Part shown: positions 12,299 through 16,265 of the stretch, one piece after another
Layout of the letters: each line of letters begins with the position of its first letter
Position numbering within the stretch: the stretch's first letter is position 1
Assembly: GCA_030695805.1 (NCBI GenBank)
Contig: JAUYPG010000027.1
Coordinates: forward strand, 1 to 16,265
From: Nanobdellota archaeon
GTDB lineage: Bacteria; Patescibacteriota; Minisyncoccia; UBA6257; GWB1-50-10
Length of the DNA: 16,265 nt
Direction of reading: 5' to 3'
The notes under the pieces: generated by a model
The model's database searches: none
What the model was told of the DNA's origin: nothing
What the model saw: the letters and a program-made list of their open reading frames with translations, nothing else
Made by a program: the position numbers and the translations under genes

Positions 12299-13585
12299 TT
12301 AAATTTCAAAGTACCCCCGTAACAAATGCTCCTGCGAAAATTTCACGAGCCCCTCCCGCCCGAAATACTCCATGAATATCTTGTTCCACAACGCCTCCTC
12401 ATGATGATACAAAAATTTCGCGTATTCCTTTTTTTTCACAAGCGACATAACAACGTCAACAAGGTCAAAACTGATTAAAATATCATTGCCGTCGTCATCG
12501 CGGAAAAAATCCCCCACCCAATCCATGCGCGACCAAAACTCTAATTCATTGGTCTTAATTTTACCCTTGTCCGCCAGCTGGCGGAGTCGAAGGGCTTCAA
12601 TCAAATTTTCCTCAGCCCGGAGCCAGTGGATTGCCTCCGGATTGATGTGAGGGACGAAAAGCCGCCAGTCATTCGGATCGTCCTTCGCGAGATATCGCTG
12701 AACGACGAGCCAGAGTACCCGATTCTCTTCCGGCTCGCGCGCTCGCGGATTTCGGTCAATCACATCCCCCCGAAGAAGAGAGGTAAGATTTGAAGCAAAT
12801 GAGGCCCAGATCTCGGAAATTGTGCGAAACATATCCGAATAATACGGCACCTCGGAACAATAATGGAAGATCAAACTCGTCATGCGTAATATCTCCCCGG
12901 AAATACCGAACGTGGCGGGAATCACAAACACGAGCCCCATCTCTTTCAGATGAGAGATGTTATGCAACTTATGCTTCAAAAAATGATCCGCGGCTCGGAG
13001 CCATTTTTTATCCAAAACCTTGAGACGAATCTCCCGCTCCTCAAAATCGTCTGGCGTAAGCGTTTCATACTGCCTGAAGAATACGCCGTTCATCCATTCC
13101 GCGTCCTCAACAAATCGAAGCGCGCTGTATATCTCAAACAAATCCTCTTTTTCGAGCATCTCTTGAACCGACGAATGCCCAAGATACTCTATTACCTTCT
13201 TGGGCGGCTCTTTGGTTAAAAACTCTCGCGCCTTTTCTTCTTTCAGAAAAAATCCTTTTTTTGAGCCCACAACGCCCTGAATTACCTGAAGTACGCGCGT
13301 CAAATCCTCCGGTTTTGAAGCGTCCGGATTTCCGAACGCGGCCCTCAGGCGTTTCTCATCCTTTTCTGCTTTTACGACAAGCGAGGCAAACACCTCTTTT
13401 GAAGAGGCGTCTCTTGAAATCCCTAACATCTCGAGATGCTCCGAAATTCGCTTTTCATTCTCTCCGACAAGGCCCTCAATAACTCCCTTCTTGCCAGTTA
13501 CCTCGGAACACCGCTCGTCAATCTTCAAAATATTATCTTTATCGGTCCGCAATATGCGTGCCAATTTTTCATGCGCTTCACTCAT
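12299..13585 (-). CDS. hypothetical protein, 428 residues
   Basis: I do not recognise this protein. It is soluble, with no signal peptide or membrane segment, and appears largely helical. Residues 1-120 are charged and lysine/glutamate-rich (possible coiled coil around 20-60). The middle holds aromatic patches (FRQYETLTPDDFEERE, FHYCSEVPYYSDMF). The C-terminal half is rich in Trp and acidic residues (MDWVGDFFRDDDGNDIL) and ends in LLRGYFEI. No nucleotide-binding or metal motif stands out. A 16-bp palindromic repeat lies in frame and encodes RQLA. It follows the kinase gene by 36 nt and precedes pilB by 36 nt on the same strand, so it may be co-expressed with either. Confidence 0.7.
   Translation of the reverse strand: MSEAHEKLARILRTDKDNILKIDERCSEVTGKKGVIEGLVGENEKRISEHLEMLGISRDASSKEVFASLVVKAEKDEKRLRAAFGNPDASKPEDLTRVLQVIQGVVGSKKGFFLKEEKAREFLTKEPPKKVIEYLGHSSVQEMLEKEDLFEIYSALRFVEDAEWMNGVFFRQYETLTPDDFEEREIRLKVLDKKWLRAADHFLKHKLHNISHLKEMGLVFVIPATFGISGEILRMTSLIFHYCSEVPYYSDMFRTISEIWASFASNLTSLLRGDVIDRNPRAREPEENRVLWLVVQRYLAKDDPNDWRLFVPHINPEAIHWLRAEENLIEALRLRQLADKGKIKTNELEFWSRMDWVGDFFRDDDGNDILISFDLVDVVMSLVKKKEYAKFLYHHEEALWNKIFMEYFGREGLVKFSQEHLLRGYFEI
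12570..12585. repeat. 16-bp perfect palindrome, copy 2, inside a gene
   Basis: TCCGCCAGCTGGCGGA, identical to 1231-1246, lies within the 428-residue hypothetical gene. There it is read as ..R-Q-L-A.. without breaking the frame. It implies that the repeat is tolerated in coding DNA. Confidence 0.75.
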
Positions 13586-13587
13586 GC

Positions 13588-13615
13588 ATTAGAAATTAGA
13601 TATTAGAAATTAGAA
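13588..13615. repeat. 7-bp tandem repeat
   Basis: Four units of ATTAGAA, the second reading ATTAGAT, fill almost the whole spacer between the kinase stop and the start of the 428-residue gene. On the minus strand this gives a T-rich, unstructured leader (TTCTAAT units). The tract could vary in length by slippage and so alter spacing upstream of the ATG. Confidence 0.65.
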
Positions 13616-13621
13616 ATTTTC

Positions 13622-14626
13622 TTATAGCGGTTCCACGTCCAAATCCAGGTACCTCCACCTCTTGTCTCCGAATTTTTTTTTCGTGAGTATTCCGTCCCGC
13701 GCGCCGACCTCCTCTACCACAGAGGTCGCGTTTGCGGATGCCAACCGGAGCGCGTAGGAAACATCATTCTTCTCCATAAGGCCCGAAATAAATCCGGCGC
13801 CGAACGCGTCCCCGGCTCCGGTCCGATCAATAAGTTTTTTCTCTTCGAATACGCCCGCGCGATACAAATACCTCCCGTCCGAAACAAGCGAGCCCTTCGG
13901 TCCGTCGGTCATGACCGCGATTCCGTCCACGGCGCCGTCAAGCGCTTTAAAAATCTGCTTCTCTTTTTCATACGGCTCGCTTGTGAGGCGCGCCGCCTCC
14001 TCGCGGTTCATGAGAACCACGGAAACGTTTCGAAATACGGGCTGAAGCTTCCGCATCCCCATCCCGATATGAAATGCCGAAGGAGCAAGGACCACGCGAG
14101 CCCCCTCTCGCTTCATCTGCTCTACTACAAAAAGAAGAAGCGCGAGAGAAAGGTGACCGGAGACGACATATGCCCACTTTGCCTTGAGGCGCGAGAAGGG
14201 AATGTCTTTCTTCATGATCGTATTCGAGGCGCCGCGATACGCAAGCACCGTGCGCTCCCCGTTCGGATTTAAAAGTATGGTCGAGTATCCCGTTCCCTCT
14301 TTTGCGTCAAAAGAAGCAAAAGGGATAACCTTTTCGCTTTTTACGTCCCGAATAATCCCCTCCCCGAACTCATCCTTTCCAACCTTAAAGCAGGCGCCCG
14401 TGCGAAACCCGAGGCGAGAAAATGTAAAAGCGGTGTTTACGGCCCCGCCCCCCAACGTCATGGTAGGACGCTCGATATCCATCTTTGCTCCCAAAGCAAA
14501 ACACTCCGCTTCTTCTGTGCGAAAGCCGAGTTTCTCAAGAAATGTACGGTCCCGAAGCACCGCGAACTCCTCGCCTGTAATAAACACGTCGCGCGTCGCG
14601 GTCCCGATAGTTACCACGTCAAGCAT
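13622..14626 (-). CDS. PfkB-family carbohydrate or nucleoside kinase
   Basis: A 334-residue ribokinase-superfamily enzyme that transfers the ATP gamma-phosphate to a sugar or nucleoside hydroxyl. Signature 1, GGGAVNTAFTFSRLGF (59-74), binds substrate. Signature 2, DRTGAGDAFGAGFISG (267-282), carries the anion hole and catalytic base D273. The KVGKDEFGEGI segment (81-91) is typical of ribokinase/adenosine kinase relatives. Substrate cannot be assigned; ribokinase, adenosine kinase and PfkB-type fructose kinases all share these motifs. In CPR genomes such kinases often serve nucleoside salvage, which is background knowledge and not evidence here. TATAAT ends 8 nt before the ATG, with GGAGG between them. 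It starts a minus-strand unit that may continue through the 428-residue gene. Confidence 0.88.
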   Translation of the reverse strand: MLDVVTIGTATRDVFITGEEFAVLRDRTFLEKLGFRTEEAECFALGAKMDIERPTMTLGGGAVNTAFTFSRLGFRTGACFKVGKDEFGEGIIRDVKSEKVIPFASFDAKEGTGYSTILLNPNGERTVLAYRGASNTIMKKDIPFSRLKAKWAYVVSGHLSLALLLFVVEQMKREGARVVLAPSAFHIGMGMRKLQPVFRNVSVVLMNREEAARLTSEPYEKEKQIFKALDGAVDGIAVMTDGPKGSLVSDGRYLYRAGVFEEKKLIDRTGAGDAFGAGFISGLMEKNDVSYALRLASANATSVVEEVGARDGILTKKKFGDKRWRYLDLDVEPL

Positions 14627-14634
14627 TGCCCTCC

Positions 14635-14663
14635 ATTATACCCCTAAAATAAGAAAAAAACAA
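14635..14663 (-). promoter_or_regulatory. promoter of the kinase gene
   Basis: Minus strand TTGTTT (14658-14663), 17-nt spacer, perfect TATAAT (14635-14640). Only GGAGGGCA separates the -10 from the ATG, so transcription would begin two or three bases before the start codon, leaving the GGAGG largely outside the mRNA. Confidence 0.7.
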
Positions 14664-14673
14664 CGAAACAACT

Positions 14674-14709
14674 ATGACTTCTCCCGGGCGCTTGCTACAC
14701 TAATAGTGT
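14674..14709 (+). promoter_or_regulatory. promoter and possible operator of the small RNA
   Basis: Plus strand ATGACT (14674-14679, 4/6), 16-nt spacer, and extended -10 TGCTACACT (TACACT at 14696-14701). The perfect dyad ACACT-AAT-AGTGT (14697-14709) overlaps the -10 and the predicted start, the position expected for a repressor site. Confidence 0.5.
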
Positions 14710-14780
14710 CTTTCGGTTCTGACATAGAACCGTTAGGGTTATACATCCTAGGGCCACCCTCTTAATTGAGGGTGGCTTTC
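14708..14780 (+). ncRNA. small structured RNA, about 73 nt
   Basis: Between its own promoter and terminator this RNA has a 5' hairpin CGGTTCT-GACAT-AGAACCG (14714-14732). A linker that can form TAGG/CCTA follows, then a terminator hairpin GCCACCCTC-TTAATT-GAGGGTGGC (14753-14776) and TTTCGTT. AGGG in the linker could also pair with CCCT in the terminator arm, allowing an alternative fold. No gene follows on the plus strand, so it is not an ordinary riboswitch and is more likely a stand-alone regulatory RNA. I cannot assign it to a known family. Confidence 0.55.
14753..14779 (+). terminator. terminator of the small RNA
   Basis: Nine-base-pair perfect stem GCCACCCTC/GAGGGTGGC with loop TTAATT and a following TTT. 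The T run is short, but the stem is strong and T-rich sequence continues downstream. Confidence 0.7.
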
Positions 14781-14790
14781 GTTAATATAC

Positions 14791-14915
14791 TCATTTTCCG
14801 CGGTGTTTTAAATCTTTACCCCAAAATTCATGTATGTCTCTCAAGTCAAAATAGCCATCTCCACCAGTGCCAGAAAGTCAGCGTCACCGCTAAAAAAGAT
14901 TGTATCAATTAAACG
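14791..14915 (-). pseudogene. relic of a NYN-domain (LabA/DUF88-like) nuclease gene
   Basis: On the minus strand 14915-14841 reads RLIDTIFFSGDADFLALVE and then runs to a stop. The SGDADF block after a hydrophobic strand is the hallmark of NYN/PIN-like domains, where the aspartates bind metal. A second frame continues with GDGYFDLRDIHEFWGKDLKHRGK to a stop at 14791. This suggests a frameshifted 3' end. Most of the gene is missing: a stop codon and the 30-bp direct repeat replace what should be the upstream part. Identified by motif only. Confidence 0.45.
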
Positions 14916-14918
14916 CTA

Positions 14919-14948
14919 AAAACTTATCTTTCCTTACATCCCTTATTC
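14919..14948. repeat. 30-bp direct repeat, left copy
   Basis: Identical at 29 of 30 positions to 16184-16213 (the difference is T14927 versus C16192), with core CTTTCCTTACATCCCTTATT. The two copies are 1,265 bp apart and bracket the toxin-antitoxin pair. This copy begins where the NYN relic ends and merges into the palindrome at 14930-14971. Confidence 0.8.
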
Positions 14949-14971
14949 GCGCGAATAAGGGATGTAAGGAA
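14930..14971. repeat. 42-nt perfect palindrome
   Basis: TTCCTTACATCCCTTATTCGC followed directly by its exact reverse complement, with no loop. Its left half is the core of the 30-bp direct repeat; the right-hand copy of the repeat (16184-16213) has only this half. No T tract follows on either strand. Confidence 0.85.
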
Positions 14972-15282
14972 TTTGGTTTTGCGGAAGCGGGAGCGGACGA
15001 TTTTTTGAGGGGCGGGGGAGACGATTTTGATAGTCATAGGACAATTCCATAGAATTGTCCTATGAGAACATGTACCGAAAATTTTTTAACCCCTCCGGCG
15101 TGAGATGGTGGGGAGCCATGAACCAGCTGGTCGGTTTAGTTTTCGTATTCGCGGACTTTAGTTCGTTTGGTGTCGAAAACGATACCCAACTAAGTGGTTG
15201 CTGACCCCCCCCCATTTTCTATTTTCTGGTGCGAGGCTCGGCAATGGGCGGAAGAGGCCCGTCTGCCGGTAGGCGGGGATTT
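14972..15282. other. non-coding segment with two hairpins and a C9 tract
   Basis: No convincing gene in these 311 bp. It holds a perfect hairpin TCATAGGACAATTC-CATA-GAATTGTCCTATGA (15034-15065), a purine-rich GGGGCGGGGG patch (15010-15019), a run of nine C (15205-15213), and a GC-rich hairpin just before the toxin stop (15258-15277). A 44-codon plus-strand frame (15070-15204) has no ribosome site and no recognisable similarity. The segment looks like decayed or repeat-derived DNA downstream of the toxin gene. Confidence 0.55.
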
Positions 15283-15284
15283 TT
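15258..15284 (+). terminator. possible bidirectional terminator beside the toxin gene
   Basis: CCCGTCTGCC (15258-15267) and GGTAGGCGGG (15268-15277) pair throughout in plus-strand RNA with two G-U pairs, and GATTTTTAATT follows. The T tract favours the plus strand. On the minus strand it is the first hairpin after the toxin stop but lacks U residues. Confidence 0.45.
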
Positions 15285-15618
15285 AATTAAGGCGTTCTTT
15301 TATTAATGCAATGAGCTCTGCTTCATTGCGGTATATGCCGTGTCTGGAAAAAACTAAAACTATACAATGATTTTCATCAACCATTTCAAAAATGACTCTA
15401 TATCCTTTTGATTTACCGATATTTTCTTTGAGCGGCACAACGCGCCCTTTGAAAATTTTTCGCGCGCCAAACCCGGGGAAAGAATCAATTGCCGGTGTTT
15501 CTCCTAATCCCTTTAAACAAAAAAGGCGTTCCCACGCCTCAAGCGATTCTTGCGGCGCGGCAGAACGCCTTAGCGCCCGAAAATCTTTTTGAACATCGCC
15601 ATGCCGAGAGATCTCCAT
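15283..15618 (-). CDS. RelE-like toxin of a type II toxin-antitoxin pair
   Basis: A 111-residue basic protein. Its C-terminal half has the RelE/ParE-type strands: GARKIFKGRVVPLKENIG, GYRVIFEMVDENHCIVLVFSRHGIYRN, then a final helix ELIALIKERLN. RelE-family toxins cleave mRNA at the ribosome; ParE relatives poison gyrase instead. No catalytic residues can be fixed from sequence alone, so the target is open. Residues 1-50 are helical and less typical. It lies 6 nt after the Panacea antitoxin gene, in antitoxin-first order, and has no ribosome site of its own, consistent with coupled translation. The call rests on fold-like pattern plus partner. Confidence 0.7.
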   Translation of the reverse strand: MEISRHGDVQKDFRALRRSAAPQESLEAWERLFCLKGLGETPAIDSFPGFGARKIFKGRVVPLKENIGKSKGYRVIFEMVDENHCIVLVFSRHGIYRNEAELIALIKERLN

Positions 15619-15624
15619 ATCATA

Positions 15625-16131
15625 CTAAAGCCGTTCCATCTCGGCATACTTATTGCGGTAATACGAAAGATTATAGTCAATAATGTCGTTTGGTTTTGTG
15701 GCGATCCACGGCGCCTCCCCATGACTTGCGTTTTTCATCTCCGCGCCGGCAAATTTTTCCCATTTATCAGCCACCTCTCCCAACATAAGCAATTCCTCTT
15801 TTGTAAAGACATTTACATCAAAATCTTTCAATGCCTCAATATGCAGTTGATCATTCAATCCATCGGCGATTTTGCGCTTGGTAATTTTGATTTCTTTACC
15901 GTTCATCTCTTTTAGGATTTTTTCTCCCATCCGCGGCACAGGTCCATATTCAAAACGAAGATATTCATCCCCAGTAACCGAACGGCCGTACTTTTCAAAA
16001 AAATCAAAATCAAGAAAATATAGAAGCTTCATCAGCTTCAGCTTTCCGAGCGTGCCATTTTGGATCTTCTTAGCGAAGAACAAAATGGCATTTTTGTACT
16101 TTTTTTCGTCTATTTTAGGTCCTTTAACCAT
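15625..16131 (-). CDS. Panacea (SocA/DUF4065) antitoxin
   Basis: A 168-residue protein of the Panacea family (also called SocA-like, GepA, DUF4065), promiscuous antitoxin domains known to pair with many unrelated toxins. Diagnostic features are KLKLMKLLYFLDFDFFEKYGRSVTGDEYLRFEYGPVP (about 29-66), with the LLYF.D helix and the ITGD-Y---YGPVP block, and the C-terminal SHGEAPW (137-143). It would neutralise the toxin encoded 6 nt downstream by direct binding. TATTAT stands 6 nt before the ATG with TTGTAG 17 nt further upstream, so the operon is expected to be leaderless. The pair lies between two copies of a 30-bp direct repeat. Confidence 0.88.
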   Translation of the reverse strand: MVKGPKIDEKKYKNAILFFAKKIQNGTLGKLKLMKLLYFLDFDFFEKYGRSVTGDEYLRFEYGPVPRMGEKILKEMNGKEIKITKRKIADGLNDQLHIEALKDFDVNVFTKEELLMLGEVADKWEKFAGAEMKNASHGEAPWIATKPNDIIDYNLSYYRNKYAEMERL

Positions 16132-16137
16132 GTGTAA

Positions 16138-16166
16138 ATAATACTACAAATGCGCAAAATCTACAA
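16138..16166 (-). promoter_or_regulatory. promoter of the toxin-antitoxin operon (leaderless)
   Basis: Minus strand TTGTAG (16161-16166), 17-nt spacer, TATTAT (16138-16143), then TTACAC and the antitoxin ATG. The six-base gap leaves no room for a ribosome site. Confidence 0.65.
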
Positions 16167-16183
16167 TTGAGCAGAAAATTCTG

Positions 16184-16213
16184 AAAACTTACCTTTCCTT
16201 ACATCCCTTATTC
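16184..16213. repeat. 30-bp direct repeat, right copy
   Basis: Matches 14919-14948 at 29 of 30 positions and lies just upstream of the toxin-antitoxin promoter. The sequence diverges immediately after TTATTC: here it continues CCTCCTTCGC, not into the palindrome. The rest of the window (16214-16265) is GC-rich with TTCGC words and no visible gene. Confidence 0.8.
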
Positions 16214-16265
16214 CCTCCTTCGCATCTTCGCTATCGCTACGAGCTTCGGCGGGCACGCGCGCGAA

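Noticed and set aside
15070..15204. 44-codon plus-strand frame downstream of the toxin gene
   Set aside because: No ribosome site or promoter, starts at the edge of a hairpin, no recognisable similarity.
1..16265. tRNA genes
   Set aside because: GGTTCGA-like words are either in coding DNA (for example 8581-8592) or lack cloverleaf partners; none could be supported.
16214..16265. GC-rich TTCGC-word segment at the right edge as an inverted repeat
   Set aside because: The arms do not pair beyond a few bases, and the segment is cut by the window end.

Overview
The window looks like a piece of a Candidate Phyla Radiation (Patescibacteria, probably Parcubacteria-like) chromosome. This is inferred from the gene set and style and was not checked against a database. 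Supporting signs are a compact type IV pilus locus with CPR-style minor pilins, a release factor 1 that lacks its N-terminal domain, several genes whose -10 box sits only 6-8 nt before the ATG (leaderless mRNAs), small palindromes scattered through intergenic DNA and even inside genes, and a 16S rRNA 5' end with a diverged universal primer site.

Layout from left to right. The 5' end of a 16S rRNA gene runs off the left edge on the minus strand, with a near-consensus promoter and an antitermination-like leader. A stand-alone response-regulator receiver protein follows (minus), then ribosomal proteins L31 and L25 (plus) ending in two strong inverted repeats. From about 2.07 to 3.43 kb there is little coding: one 78-residue unknown protein, many hairpins, and a minus-strand transcript candidate with a perfect TTGACA-17-TATAAT promoter and an intrinsic terminator. 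A secreted coiled-coil lytic transglycosylase is transcribed rightward from the same divergent promoter region. Next come a dense hairpin cluster and a winged-helix/Cas2-fold (PaaX-like) gene bracketed by two related near-perfect palindromes.

From 14.6 kb back to 5.8 kb everything is on the minus strand: a PfkB-family sugar or nucleoside kinase, an unrecognised 428-residue protein, and then the pilus cluster pilB, pilC, FimT/GspH-like pilin, pilin fused to a beta-propeller, GspJ-like pilin, PilX-like protein and a further pilin, directly followed by the truncated release factor. PilB powers assembly through the membrane platform PilC. The minor pilins probably prime the pilus and form its tip, and the propeller fusion is a natural candidate for a tip-exposed adhesive or binding head.

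The right end is an accessory islet. It holds a small structured RNA with its own promoter and terminator, a relic of a NYN-domain (LabA-like) nuclease gene, a 42-nt perfect palindrome, and a Panacea (SocA/DUF4065) antitoxin gene followed by a RelE-like toxin gene. A 30-bp direct repeat (29/30 identical) brackets the toxin-antitoxin module, and its left copy begins where the NYN relic stops.

The features most worth pursuing are the Cas2-fold gene with covarying flanking palindromes, the pilin-propeller fusion, the repeat-bracketed toxin-antitoxin islet and the two candidate structured RNAs.
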